From positions 186,001 through 250,000 of the forward strand of contig NZ_QEWP01000002.1 of the NCBI RefSeq assembly GCF_003121985.1: a stretch of 64,000 nt of DNA, given 5' to 3'. Made by a program: the position numbers and the translations under genes. Origin of the DNA: Marinilabilia rubra (GTDB taxonomy: Bacteria > Bacteroidota > Bacteroidia > Bacteroidales > Marinilabiliaceae). The notes below the pieces were generated by a model. The model was given only the letters and a program-made list of their open reading frames with translations. It was not told the origin of the DNA and did not search any database. Positions 1-8,936 of this stretch are shown piece by piece (the first letter of the stretch is position 1; the number at the start of each line of letters is the position of its first letter).

Positions 1-152
1 TCATCTCCATAAAACTAACAATAAAGCAGATAAAATCTATTATCTCAAACATAACATTGATGCAAAATGTTAGATAACTGAAACAGGTTCTCAGGAGCGA
101 TGTTCAATACCTCCGGCAATCTGCAGAAATTATCATTCATAAGGCACAGTAT

Positions 153-1571
153 ATGAAAATACTTTTAACCGGGGTTACCGGATATATAGGAAAAAGACTT
201 CTGCCGGTTCTTCTTAATGAGGGCCATGAGGTATTCTGCTGCGTTCGCGACCCTGAACGTTTTAATTCTGAATACTATGAATCTACTAAACTTCACGTAA
301 TAAAAGCTGATTTTTTGGATTATGACTCCTTAAGAGACATTCCCCAAAAAATTGACGTTGCTTATTATCTGATCCACTCCATGTCAGCATCCATTCACGA
401 TTTTGATTCGATGGAAAAAAACTGTGCCGAAAATTTCAAAAACCGTATATCTGACACGGAGGCACATCAGGTCATTTATCTGAGTGGTATTGTTAATGCC
501 AATGAGCTTTCGAATCACCTGAAATCGAGAAAAACAGTTGAAGCCATACTCTCAAAAGGCACCTATCACTTAACAACCTTAAGAGCGGGTATTATCATTG
601 GTTCGGGTAGCGCATCCTTTGAAATCATGCGGGATTTAGTAGAGAAACTGCCGGTTATGGTGGCGCCAAGGTGGGTGGAAACCAAATCACAGCCCATTGC
701 TATCAGAAATGTTCTGCAGTTTCTGAAAGGTGTTTTGCTTTTCGAAAAATGCTACGACCAGAGTTTTGACATAGGTGGACCGCAAGTATTAACATACAAG
801 GAAATGCTGCTTAAGTTTGCCAAAGTACGCGAACTTAAGCGACATATTTTCACCGTTCCCGTGATGACACCTAAATTGTCATCTTACTGGCTTTACTTCG
901 TGACTTCAACCTCCTACAAACTGGCCATCAATCTGGTGGACAGCATGAAGATTGAAGTTATCGCAGAAAAGAACCCTTTGCAGGAATGGCTCGGAATTGA
1001 TTTACTCACTTACGAAGAAGCAATCCAACAGGCCTTCGGAAAAATTGAACAACAAAATGTACTTTCCAGCTGGACGGACGCACTATCCAGTCGCACCATC
1101 GAGGAAGGCATAGAAAAACATCTTAATGTTCCTGAGTTTGGTTGCTTAAAAGATGAGCGGGTTTTAGACATTTCAGATGAACAAGCTACTTTAAAAAACA
1201 TCTGGTCGCTGGGTGGCGATAATGGCTGGCCTTATGCCAACTGGCTATGGCAGTTCCGGGGCTTTCTGGATAAAATAGTGGGTGGAGTTGGCCTCCGCCG
1301 TGGAAGAAAGAATCCTATTGAAATTAATGCCGGTGAATCACTTGATTTTTGGCGCGTTTTGGTAGCCTCTCCTACTCAAAAACGTCTGCTTTTATACGCT
1401 GAAATGAAACTTCCGGGTGAAGCCTGGCTCGAATTTAAAATTGAGGACAAAAAACTCATTCAAACAGCAACGTTTCGTCCCAAAGGGGTATGGGGACGCC
1501 TTTATTGGTATTCGGTATGGCCATTTCACCATCTTATTTTTGAGGGTATGGCCAGGAGGGTTGGGAGATAG
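153..1571 (+). CDS. SDR-family NAD(P)-binding protein with DUF2867 domain
   Basis: The N-terminal half is an extended short-chain dehydrogenase-like Rossmann domain, with the dinucleotide-binding motif GVTGYIG at residues 7-13. The C-terminal part (about residues 330-470, with the segment GGDNGWPYANWLW) matches what I know of DUF2867, which is usually fused to such a domain in YbjT-like proteins. The substrate is not known for this family, so I give no reaction. The 472-aa length is normal for the fusion. The ATG at 153 follows an AT-rich leader. The gene stands alone: the next gene is on the opposite strand about 490 bp away. Domain assignment is from recognisable motifs; cellular role is unassigned. 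Confidence 0.85.
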   Translation: MKILLTGVTGYIGKRLLPVLLNEGHEVFCCVRDPERFNSEYYESTKLHVIKADFLDYDSLRDIPQKIDVAYYLIHSMSASIHDFDSMEKNCAENFKNRISDTEAHQVIYLSGIVNANELSNHLKSRKTVEAILSKGTYHLTTLRAGIIIGSGSASFEIMRDLVEKLPVMVAPRWVETKSQPIAIRNVLQFLKGVLLFEKCYDQSFDIGGPQVLTYKEMLLKFAKVRELKRHIFTVPVMTPKLSSYWLYFVTSTSYKLAINLVDSMKIEVIAEKNPLQEWLGIDLLTYEEAIQQAFGKIEQQNVLSSWTDALSSRTIEEGIEKHLNVPEFGCLKDERVLDISDEQATLKNIWSLGGDNGWPYANWLWQFRGFLDKIVGGVGLRRGRKNPIEINAGESLDFWRVLVASPTQKRLLLYAEMKLPGEAWLEFKIEDKKLIQTATFRPKGVWGRLYWYSVWPFHHLIFEGMARRVGR

Positions 1572-1626
1572 CGCGGGGCAAGAAGCGTAGGGTGTGGGGC
1601 AAAGAGCTCTGGAATAAAGATTGAGT

Positions 1627-1641
1627 TTGACTTGACACTAG
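1627..1641. repeat. Solo copy of the foldback-element terminal repeat
   Basis: The 15-mer TTGACTTGACACTAG is the exact reverse complement of 52438-52452, which is the left end of the complete foldback element at 52440-52603. No matching second end is visible nearby, so this looks like a remnant or a second element with a lost end. Confidence 0.5.
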
Positions 1642-1860
1642 TCATTAATAAGCTCTGATCTATCCTCAAGTCCCGGGGGGGGACGAAATATCGGTAGAAC
1701 CCTTGTTCTTTATGAATGGTACGAAACAATAATTTCATCCCTACAGGACTTATGCCCATATATGAACATCCTTTTCTCCCAAGATTACAGCCCTAACGAG
1801 CCTTTTTCGTTTCATTCGTTTTAAAACTTAGTAATTGTCTCTATAATTCATCGGAATAAA

Positions 1861-1918
1861 ACACATAAGGAAACATAAGATTTTTGAACCATATCAGGCA
1901 TATAAGGACATATTAGGT
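1861..1918. repeat. CACATAAGG-type dispersed repeat, copy 1
   Basis: It contains ACACATAAGG, a run reading GAACCATATCAGGCATATAA, and another ATAAGGACAT. Close relatives are at 19125-19168 and 20866-20908. Each lies between genes. Function is unknown. Confidence 0.5.
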
Positions 1919-1973
1919 TTGTTGATTAAAAAGAACCAATGCCGCATCATTCCAAGGCAGAAACTCCATAGGT

Positions 1974-1994
1974 ATGGCGGATTTCATCCTCCAT
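1974..1994. repeat. REP-like near-palindrome
   Basis: ATGGCGGAT, TTC, ATCCTCCAT form two 9-bp arms with one mismatch. It is preceded by AGGT, as in the other REP copies around the RAYT gene. It is the most distant and most degraded copy of that family in the window. Confidence 0.5.
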
Positions 1995-2003
1995 TGATTC
2001 CAT

Positions 2004-2029
2004 AAAAAACCCGGAATAAACATCCCGGG
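2004..2029 (-). terminator. Rho-independent terminator of the DUF4349 gene
   Basis: Read on the minus strand: CCCGG, a 10-nt loop, CCGGG, then six T. It lies 36 bp beyond the stop of the DUF4349 lipoprotein gene. Confidence 0.75.
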
Positions 2030-2064
2030 CCATAAAAACATCTAATTCACAAATAAAATTCCAA

Positions 2065-2910
2065 CTATTTTCTTCTTTTCCTTATTCTCCTCCAAATAAA
2101 AATAACAGCACCAACCACAATCCATAGCGGCCATATTCTAAAGAGAAACAGCACAAAATCGACAAAACCGTACCAGCCTTTAGACACCGAATCAACAAAT
2201 TGTTCGGTAAATTTATCTTTCTCTACCGGTTTTGACTTGATTTTAATAGCTTTAACTAACTCTAATCTGAGGGTACTATATGCCACTTTGTTCGACAAAT
2301 ACCTTAAACGCCCTGTCGTACTTTCAATTTCTTCTTCCAGTCCACGAATCTTCTCCTCAATTTCAAGAATCTCTTTTACTGTATTAGCTTTATGAAGTAA
2401 TTGATTGTAACGAGCAAGATAGTTTCTCTTATTCTTAAGGCGGGTTTCCAGATCTATAAACTGTTCTGTAACATCACGAGCGTTTATTTCTTTATATAAA
2501 ATCCTGGCCTCAGCCCTTTCAACACCAGACAAAAATCTCTCAAAGTTTTCATTTGGAATTCTTATCCTTAGGTCATAAGTAGCTTCCCTTTTTGTTTTTG
2601 TTAGGTTCTCAGTTGCATAGTAACCTCGGTAGAACTTCACCAAAGAATCTATCTGAGCCTTGGAATTTTCAAGAGAATCCACTTTTAGCCCCATTCTTCC
2701 GTCTTTAATTATCTTCTTTTTTATTTCTTCTTGCCTCTTCAAAGGGGGTGGATTTAGCTTTTCTGTTGTCTTGGCCTGACGGGTAACGGGAATTGTTTCA
2801 TAATCTACCCTATCCTTCTTATACGAAGATGGCTTAATATCAGGAACTTGATCACACGATTGAATTAAAACGGCTAAAACAATGAGGGGGATGATGGTTT
2901 TGATATTCAT
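2065..2910 (-). CDS. DUF4349 domain lipoprotein
   Basis: A 281-aa protein with a lipoprotein signal peptide (MNIKTIIPLIVLAVLIQSC, lipobox LIQSC), so it should be lipidated and anchored in an envelope membrane. Residues about 65-220 fit DUF4349. They include a coiled-coil stretch (residues about 150-200, with ILEIEEKIRGLEEEIESTTG) followed by the typical segment LSNKVAYSTLRLEL. A single C-terminal transmembrane helix (about 245-270) is followed by a very basic tail (RRIRKRRK). The family has no established function. A terminator follows. The gene is probably monocistronic, since the small gene upstream is 140 bp away. Confidence 0.85.
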   Translation of the reverse strand: MNIKTIIPLIVLAVLIQSCDQVPDIKPSSYKKDRVDYETIPVTRQAKTTEKLNPPPLKRQEEIKKKIIKDGRMGLKVDSLENSKAQIDSLVKFYRGYYATENLTKTKREATYDLRIRIPNENFERFLSGVERAEARILYKEINARDVTEQFIDLETRLKNKRNYLARYNQLLHKANTVKEILEIEEKIRGLEEEIESTTGRLRYLSNKVAYSTLRLELVKAIKIKSKPVEKDKFTEQFVDSVSKGWYGFVDFVLFLFRIWPLWIVVGAVIFIWRRIRKRRK

Positions 2911-3052
2911 TGATGGTGAGTTTTATTAGTAAATGGATGAATCAATCAAATTCGAAGATAACCAAAATGGTCTTACTTTTTTAAAAGGCAAAACTATTAA
3001 CGACTAAATTATACAAAAAAATCAGGTACCCATTCAGTCAATTGCCCGGCCT

Positions 3053-3271
3053 CTATCTCTTCAACTTTTGCCGGCGGCCAATAAGGTAATATAAAATGGC
3101 TCCAAGTCCCGGTAGACAAATAATCAGCAGCAACCAGGTCAACTGCAATTTTACGGTGAAATGGCTTTTCTGGATATCTATAATTGCCATAATCGGGAGA
3201 ACCACTACTATCAGAAATACGGCTACAAGTATTATTATCTCCACAAATGAAAGCATAAATAAAAGTGTCAT
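3053..3271 (-). CDS. Small membrane protein, phospholipase D N-terminal (PLDc_N)-like
   Basis: A 72-aa protein with two predicted membrane helices (residues about 6-32 and 43-65) and a basic end (GRRQKLKR). The pattern of helix, polar linker, then WLLLIICLPGLGAILYYLIGRR is the PLDc_N module found alone or at the N-terminus of cardiolipin synthases. Here it stands alone, without a phospholipase domain. Known stand-alone members have no defined role, although some sit near stress or immunity genes; nothing of the kind is seen here. The start is the ATG at 3271. Confidence 0.75.
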   Translation of the reverse strand: MTLLFMLSFVEIIILVAVFLIVVVLPIMAIIDIQKSHFTVKLQLTWLLLIICLPGLGAILYYLIGRRQKLKR

Positions 3272-3502
3272 TAAATCAGCTTCATGTTTTTCGTTTTCGG
3301 TATTTTAAATCTCTTTTTTCACAAAGAGAGATAACTGCGTAGCGACTTCGTAATTACAATTTAATGTTTTTGAGTCAAATTTAAAGATAATAGAATTATT
3401 ACTTTTTTAATGTGCATGGAATAAACGAACGAGCATTTTTTGAAAGGGGCAAACTCAGGTTTGGGGTCTGGGGAAGGATAATAAAGCATTATCAAATGCA
3501 AC
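3272..3502. other. Gene-free stretch
   Basis: AT-rich spacer between the small membrane protein (minus strand, starting at 3271) and the terminator of the T9SS gene. I see no ORF or clear repeat in it. Confidence 0.5.
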
Positions 3503-3551
3503 AAAAAACAAAATCCGCAACAACAGGTTAAAGCATTGTTGCTGCGGATTT
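3503..3551 (-). terminator. Terminator of the tail-collar/T9SS operon
   Basis: Two 15-nt arms (3511-3525 and 3537-3551) pair with a single A/C mismatch around an 11-nt loop. On the minus strand the stem is followed by a T-run (3503-3508). It sits just beyond the stop at 3573. Confidence 0.8.
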
Positions 3552-3572
3552 AATATACTAAAAAATTAAGGT

Positions 3573-6227
3573 TTACTCTTGTATCAATTTCATAATCTTA
3601 CCACCAATATATACCAGATAAATGCCTTTAGGTAAATTCTCAGCAGGAACATAGGTTGAACCGGAAACGATACATTCATGAACCACCTTTCCTGAAAGAT
3701 CTGTAACCAGAAGTTCCGCATCATCGGGCCCTGCATCTACATAAAACCCCGACTTAGTTGGATTGGGATAAAGAGCTATTTCACGGCTCTCCAAACTACT
3801 TGAACCAGTGGCTACCGCAGTGGTAAAACTCACCTGATCTCCATAAACAGTACCATCTTCATTAGTGGCATATGCACGTACATAGTAGGTGGTGTTTTGT
3901 GAAAGACCATTCAAAAGCGATGAAAACATTCCCGTAACATCCACAGGACCATCAATGGTTTTAAAATCATCAACTGTTGGCAGGGAAGTCTCACTCCAAC
4001 AAACTCCTGAAACTGAAACAGAAGGTATTCCCAGCTCTGACAACTCAGCATTTCCCGTCGCACTAATTGCCGTAATATCGCTTACCGACAACGTAGATAC
4101 AACCGGTAGAACTAACGAATTCCCGCTTATGGCAAAAGCATATGGATTCTCGTCCTGGTCATTATTGGCAATTGATACAGTTGCAACCCGGCTCCCGCCT
4201 TCCGAAGGATCAAAAGTTACCACAAAATTAACCGTTCCTGAAGTCGAAACGGTATTCATTGATGGTTGTGACGAAACAACAAAGTCAGATTGATTAGCAC
4301 CTGAAATTTGAACAATTGGGCTGCCTGTCAGTTGCAAATCACTGTTTCCTGTATTTTTTATGGCAAAAGTTTTACTTACCGAACCACTGGTCATATTAAC
4401 CGAACCAAAATCAGTATTATCAGAAGCTTCGGGACTTGCATCTCCATTGGCTATTTCCACAAGATTTCCCTCAACAAATATTTCAGGCTCTAACTTTGCA
4501 AAAACAGGTGTTCCGGAATTTGTTCCTTCCGCAGTCCATGAATTCACAAGGCCGGGCCATGACTCTTCAGAAGGATTTTCGGAGTAAAACAAAACATCCG
4601 CATCATCTAGGTCTGCATCAATGTTCCAGAAAGGACCGTCCGTTAAATATTGATCATTATATAGGTAATAGCCCAAAATTTGATGTTTCCAGTAAGGAAA
4701 ACTATTGCTGATTCCTTGATAAATATAGGTACCATTGGCATCACCGGGAACATCCAAACCATTTGCAGTGAAATTGTATGGATAAATCCCCTCTCCTGAA
4801 ACAGAAAATGTAAAAGTTCCCTCATCTGGATCGTTACTGACAATTGTTACGCTTGCAGATTTTATACCTTCTTCCGTTGGATCAAACGCTACCTCAAAAG
4901 TAACCGATGACAAAGAGCCGATGGTTGTTGTTGACGGTTGTGTCGTTACTTCAAAAGAAGAGGCACCTCCTCCATCCAACATTACATAAGGTACGCCTGA
5001 TAAAGCAAGATCTGCATTTCCATGGTTGACAATGGTGAAGGTACGTGAAACATTTCCCGAGTTAACTTCTGTCACACCAAAATAAGTATGATCAGCTAAT
5101 GCTGGTATATCATTACCATTAGCAATCGACACTTCGTTGCCTTTAACATCAATTTCAGGTAACGGCTCACCTTCGGTTATAAATGGCGCCCCAGAAGACT
5201 CGTTTCCGGAGTTGGTGTTATTTGTCCAGTCCGTCAGACTCAATGGCGTTGTTTTATCGGACAGCTTAAAAAATAAATAATTGCTGTTCGTCCCTGTTAA
5301 ATCGACATCAAGGTTCCATATCCGGTTTTCTTCCGAATCATTATACAGATAATAATCCTCTGTTTCATGTTTCCAGTACTCGTAATTGTTCAACACTCCC
5401 TGATGAATGTAATTCCCATTGGAAGCAGAAGGGGTAGTAACTCCCGAGACATATAAATCTCTCTCTGAGAAGCCATGTCCATTAACAGAGAAAGAATAAT
5501 CTCCTTCATCAGAATCGTCGCTATAGACAGTAATAATTGCGTTCCTGCTGTCTTCTGCGGATGGATTAAAATCAACAGAAAAGGAAGTGGCTCCTAAACC
5601 TGCCACACTTGATGTAGGACTAGTTACAATTGAAAAATCTGAGGCATGGTCTCCGGAAATCAGAACAGAAGAAATATTTAATGTACCTGCTCCAAAATTT
5701 TGAATTGTATAAGTTCTGGAAACACTGCCTGTGCTCACATCGGCCGAACCAAATTTGGTATGATCAGTAAAACCAGGAGTTACATCACCATCCAGTATTT
5801 CAATGCCATTACCAAAAACCGAAATTTCGGGAACAGTGGGTTCTCCCACTTCTGTAATAACAACCATACCTGTTGCACCGATGAACGAATCCCAGGAATT
5901 TATTTCTGCCGGCGAAGCTGCCGTGGAAGGATTTGTTGAGTAAAAAATCACTTCATCCCCTATGTCGTCAATTGTATTATCATCAATATTCCAATAGCGT
6001 TCACCATTAAAATCATCATTATAGATATAATACGTATTGGAGCCATTCACCATTTTCCAAGAGGCATAGCCGAATAAATTATCTTGCTGAGTATAGGTGC
6101 CATTTGCTAAAGAAGGGCTCGTTATTCCAGAAACTTCCAAATCAGCGGCATTTGCCGTATCAGGAAACATCAAGGCCAACAGAAATCCCATTAAACATGC
6201 TAAAGGTTTTAATATTCGTATCTTCAT
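3573..6227 (-). CDS. T9SS-sorted secreted protein with three tandem choice-of-anchor D modules
   Basis: About 884 aa from the ATG at 6227 (a TTG two codons upstream is also possible). A Sec signal peptide (cleavage near TANA-ADLEV) is followed by three copies of a module of about 230 aa. Each module starts with a segment of the type (S/A)NG(T/N)Y...YW...YYLYND...WN(I/L)D and continues with an Ig-like choice-of-anchor D domain (PEI.V.GN...NG...FG....GSVS.T..I.N.G...L). After these comes a fibronectin III-like segment (VSGVCWSETSLPTVDDF; YVRAYATNEDGTVYG). The end is a type A T9SS sorting tail (IALYPNPTKSGFYV ... GIYLVYIGGK). It should be exported across the outer membrane and attached to, or released from, the surface. 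It is co-transcribed with the tail-collar gene 43 bp upstream. Its ligand is unknown. Confidence 0.85.
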   Translation of the reverse strand: MKIRILKPLACLMGFLLALMFPDTANAADLEVSGITSPSLANGTYTQQDNLFGYASWKMVNGSNTYYIYNDDFNGERYWNIDDNTIDDIGDEVIFYSTNPSTAASPAEINSWDSFIGATGMVVITEVGEPTVPEISVFGNGIEILDGDVTPGFTDHTKFGSADVSTGSVSRTYTIQNFGAGTLNISSVLISGDHASDFSIVTSPTSSVAGLGATSFSVDFNPSAEDSRNAIITVYSDDSDEGDYSFSVNGHGFSERDLYVSGVTTPSASNGNYIHQGVLNNYEYWKHETEDYYLYNDSEENRIWNLDVDLTGTNSNYLFFKLSDKTTPLSLTDWTNNTNSGNESSGAPFITEGEPLPEIDVKGNEVSIANGNDIPALADHTYFGVTEVNSGNVSRTFTIVNHGNADLALSGVPYVMLDGGGASSFEVTTQPSTTTIGSLSSVTFEVAFDPTEEGIKSASVTIVSNDPDEGTFTFSVSGEGIYPYNFTANGLDVPGDANGTYIYQGISNSFPYWKHQILGYYLYNDQYLTDGPFWNIDADLDDADVLFYSENPSEESWPGLVNSWTAEGTNSGTPVFAKLEPEIFVEGNLVEIANGDASPEASDNTDFGSVNMTSGSVSKTFAIKNTGNSDLQLTGSPIVQISGANQSDFVVSSQPSMNTVSTSGTVNFVVTFDPSEGGSRVATVSIANNDQDENPYAFAISGNSLVLPVVSTLSVSDITAISATGNAELSELGIPSVSVSGVCWSETSLPTVDDFKTIDGPVDVTGMFSSLLNGLSQNTTYYVRAYATNEDGTVYGDQVSFTTAVATGSSSLESREIALYPNPTKSGFYVDAGPDDAELLVTDLSGKVVHECIVSGSTYVPAENLPKGIYLVYIGGKIMKLIQE

Positions 6228-6270
6228 TTTCAATTTATTCTTAATTGTTTAGAAAGATCACATTAATCTT

Positions 6271-6960
6271 TTAGTTACGAGAGGGATAAATACCGTTAAG
6301 ACAGATTATGTAATGGATGGCAATAACAGGCTGAACATTACTCACCGGCAGACTACCTCCTGTATTAGAAACATTGATTGTTCCATTAATTGTAGCTTGT
6401 CGGGATCCGGTATTTAACTCAACATCCGGGTTTTCGGTATTGTATAATTCAGGACCTCCGGTTCGGCCGGTTCCTGTAGCAGCTATTGTGGTAGCCCCTC
6501 CCTGACCGGGTACAGAGGATGTTCCTGTACTCGAGCTGGCTTTAATATTCACATTTGTAGTAGCATCTTCTAATTGCGCCAGGTGAGAATGACTGGGAAG
6601 ATTCAAAGTCGTGAGAGAAATGGTTTCACGCCCCGTTCTTGCGCCTAAAGGATAATAAGATAAACCCGGGCCTTGTCCTGCCTGAATAGGCGCGCGCCCT
6701 CTTAAATCGGGCAAAGCAAAATTGGTTCTTCCATCGCCTCCATAGGTAGTTCCCAAAATAGAAAATAAAGCCGTATATTCTGTGATAAGAAGTAATTGTC
6801 CGTCACAAAATGCCCATCCGCGAGGTGCAAAATTCCCGGCAAACATTCGAATTTCTCCAACAAAACCTTCCTGAGAAGTGGCTTTAGGAGAACCGATAAA
6901 CAAAAGAGAAATAATGAAACAAAAAGCGAGTAAGGTTTTTTTTAATAAAACATCTTTCAT
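6271..6960 (-). CDS. Secreted phage tail-collar domain protein (MdpB-like)
   Basis: 229 aa with a signal peptide (AFCFIISLLFIGSPKATS). A tail-collar domain starts at about residue 32 (GEIRMFAGNFAPRGWAFCDG), with the characteristic NFALPDLRGRAPI at about 80-92. The remainder is Ser/Thr/Gly-rich up to IHYIICLNGIYPSRN. The same domain occurs in phage tail fibres and in the bacterial proteins named microcystin-dependent protein. With a signal peptide and no phage genes around it, this is a cellular secreted protein. It is the first gene of a two-gene operon with the T9SS protein, which suggests the two act together at the cell surface. Confidence 0.8.
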   Translation of the reverse strand: MKDVLLKKTLLAFCFIISLLFIGSPKATSQEGFVGEIRMFAGNFAPRGWAFCDGQLLLITEYTALFSILGTTYGGDGRTNFALPDLRGRAPIQAGQGPGLSYYPLGARTGRETISLTTLNLPSHSHLAQLEDATTNVNIKASSSTGTSSVPGQGGATTIAATGTGRTGGPELYNTENPDVELNTGSRQATINGTINVSNTGGSLPVSNVQPVIAIHYIICLNGIYPSRN

Positions 6961-7420
6961 TGTAAATGAGTGTTAGAAAATTAATATAATTGAATTATTG
7001 CTACTCAACAAGTTATTAAGTTCAAAAGAACGTAAACCATGAATAATATTAAACAACTGAAATTAAACTGGAAAGATACTTTTTCTTTTAATTGGTAATA
7101 ATCATAAAATAAAAACAAAAACATTTTTTTGACCAAAAGACAAACAATGGGGTCTAAAGTTCTTTCTTTCCCTGCTACGGGTTGGAAAGTGCATCCGCTT
7201 CTCATACCTGACCATTTGTGGACAATACGACCCACGAAATATTGATACCGAAGGACTGTTTTTGTGCCGGAGTTTACTCTTGAGTTTTTGTTATTAGAGA
7301 TTGTTAGGGCATGTTCAATACAAAAACCCACCACCAAACTAAATACGGGGGATCGGCTTATGCTTGGTCACTTTAGCTATTAAAGAGAGTCACCACCTAT
7401 ACTTAATAAATTGCTAAATA
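6961..7420. other. Divergent intergenic region, left part
   Basis: This lies between the start of the tail-collar gene and the 21-bp array. It is AT-rich. A minus-strand ORF of 110 codons (7005-7337) has low-complexity content, no recognisable domain and no supporting start context, so I do not call it. Promoter elements for the tail-collar operon should lie here, but I could not pick a convincing one. Confidence 0.4.
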
Positions 7421-7970
7421 CCTATTGTAATTGCTTAACAGCCTAACATCTGTCACTTTACACCTATCATAAAGCTCTCTATAATATTCATAAAATTCTA
7501 ACTATCTATCATAGTCTTTTAAATCATTATCATAATGGACCCAACGTTTTTCATAAGCTTTTCTATTTAAATCATACTCCATTCCACAGTAATCATATAT
7601 ATATCATAAACATTCATAGGTAACTCTACATTAATCATCCAATTCTTTAATAAATTCATAAGCTTCTCAACAATTATCATAACCGTAATTTTTACAATCA
7701 TAGCCATCTCTATAAAAGTCATAATCATCTCTGATAAAGGCATAAGTGTTTTTATTTAATTCATCGTCTTCTCTGATTATAGCATAAAGGATTTTAACCT
7801 TTACATTGCCTGATTAATTTTATTCATAGGCATCTACATAAATATCATGTTCATATTTATATCATGTATAACTACCTTAAGGTTTATCATAACTCATTTG
7901 ATTTATATCATATTCTACTCTACATTCATCAAAGGATTCTTAAGGTCTGTCACATTCTATTATAAACTCC
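7421..7970. repeat. Degenerate tandem array, 21-bp period, about 26 units
   Basis: The tetramer NCAT, mostly TCAT followed by A, recurs at 7446, 7467, 7488, 7509 and so on in steps of exactly 21 bp. The register holds to 7845, and again at 7887 and 7908, with TCAA at 7929 and TCAC at 7950; only 7866 is off. Upstream, CCTA falls on the same phase at 7421, 7442 and 7463. The rest of each unit is loosely conserved around RNCWTCTCTATAAA. On the minus strand each unit is seven codons with Tyr-(Asp/Glu) conserved (TAT GAN) and often AGA for Arg. About ten in-frame stops interrupt this frame, so it is not a working gene now. The array could be a decayed heptad-repeat gene or a non-coding, helically phased array. 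It lies between two diverging genes. Confidence 0.85.
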
Positions 7971-8161
7971 ACTCATTGTATTAAAAATTTATGTTTCTTT
8001 ATTAAGCTTATTGAATACGTCGTTAGATATTTAGATTTAAGAGAAACTATGCAACACTAACAACCCGCATTTTAGCCCAAAAAAGTTTGGTTTTTTAAAT
8101 AGCAGATTAAAAGTTTTAACGAACTATTACTCATAACACTACCCTTCAAATCAGAAAGATC
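7971..8161. other. Spacer upstream of the 8162 gene
   Basis: AT-rich leader between the array and the ATG at 8162. The 21-bp phase fades here. It presumably contains the promoter of the following gene; none could be fixed. Confidence 0.35.
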
Positions 8162-8806
8162 ATGAATGAGTATCAGACAAATAAAAGAAACATGCTCGAA
8201 GCAGTTAACAGTTATTTGGACGAGCATAAAAACAAGTGGCAAGGCATTGCCCGGCTGGTGGATGCCAAACAGACACTGACGCACAAGCTTACTGCCCTTG
8301 AGAGAGCAAGCGAGGCTCAGGCTGAGGCGAAAGTCTCTATTGGAAAATCGAAGCTGGCCCTCAAAAAAACCATGGCTGCCAAGGCTGATATTATTAACGA
8401 TTTGGTAGCGGCTTATGCCCACATGATTGGCGATAATGAATTGGCCCGTATTATGAGCGACAGCACAAGCGCGCTTTTCCGCCTTTCATATGATAAGTTT
8501 TTTATTCGTGTAAAATCTATTATCGAAACAGCTACCGAATTAAAGGACGTGCTCATCAAGGATTTTGGAATGCAGCCAGAACAATTGACCGACTTACAAA
8601 ACGACTATAACCATCTTCTGGAAATCGAAGGTCAACCGCGTGCCTTTCAAATAAAGTCGAGCATTGCCACCAACCAAATCAGTTTTCTGTTGGGCGAAGC
8701 ACATAACCTGACCACCAAGCAGATTGACAAGCTGATCTCAACCTTTAAACAGAGTGACCCGAATTTCTATCACGGTTATAAAAAAGCAAGAATGATAGTT
8801 CAATAG
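8162..8806 (+). CDS. Hypothetical helical protein, 214 aa
   Basis: I do not recognise the family with certainty. It has no signal peptide or membrane segment and looks mostly alpha-helical, with a charged, Ala/Lys-rich middle (SEAQAEAKVSIGKSKLALKK). Proteins of this look are common single genes in Bacteroidota, often in several copies, without known function. The last codon (CAA) and stop (TAG) are supplied by the left end of a MITE inserted at 8801. Removing the element and one target copy restores an end reading ...ARMIV, then GAT TAA, so the ancestral protein ended in Asp rather than Gln. The insertion was therefore almost neutral for the protein. Confidence 0.75.
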   Translation: MNEYQTNKRNMLEAVNSYLDEHKNKWQGIARLVDAKQTLTHKLTALERASEAQAEAKVSIGKSKLALKKTMAAKADIINDLVAAYAHMIGDNELARIMSDSTSALFRLSYDKFFIRVKSIIETATELKDVLIKDFGMQPEQLTDLQNDYNHLLEIEGQPRAFQIKSSIATNQISFLLGEAHNLTTKQIDKLISTFKQSDPNFYHGYKKARMIVQ

Positions 8807-8936
8807 ATCGTTAGATTTTTAGATATTAGATTTAAGATGAACCATATAGTGCTAATAACCAAGACCTTAATCAAACCAAGAGTATAATTCCAAAATATTG
8901 ATTTATAGCTTTTTGCATAAGTTTAACGGAGTACTG
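8801..8936 (+). mobile_element. MITE-like element, copy 1 (136 bp)
   Basis: The left end is CAATAGATCGTTAGATTTTT and the right end AAGTTTAACGGAGTACTG; the ends are imperfect inverted repeats. The hexamer ATAGTT occurs directly before (8795-8800) and directly after (8937-8942), a perfect 6-bp target duplication. The body aligns over its whole length with the reverse complement of copy 4 (49675-49810). It encodes no transposase. Confidence 0.85.

Larger units (their letters stand above)
1572..2003. other. Gene-free stretch with repeat fragments
   Basis: No convincing ORF lies here. It holds a solitary end of a foldback element (1627-1641), a CACATAAGG-type repeat (1861-1918) and a REP-like near-palindrome (1974-1994), which are listed separately. 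The rest is AT-rich and I see nothing more in it. Confidence 0.6.

Noticed and set aside
4308-5939. Plus-strand ORFs inside the T9SS gene
   Set aside because: Shadows of a repetitive minus-strand gene with clear signal peptide and sorting tail.
6271-6960. Prophage tail gene
   Set aside because: The protein has a signal peptide and stands with a T9SS protein; no other phage gene is near.
7005-7337. Minus-strand ORF of 110 codons
   Set aside because: Low-complexity, Cys/Phe/Leu-rich end, no domain, no start context, and located in the control region of a divergent gene.
7421-7970. A CRISPR array
   Set aside because: The period of 21 bp is too short for repeat plus spacer, the repeated part is only about five bases, and no cas genes are near.
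8162-8806. Gene truncated by the MITE
   Set aside because: Reconstruction of the empty site shows a natural TAA one codon further on, so nothing of substance was lost.
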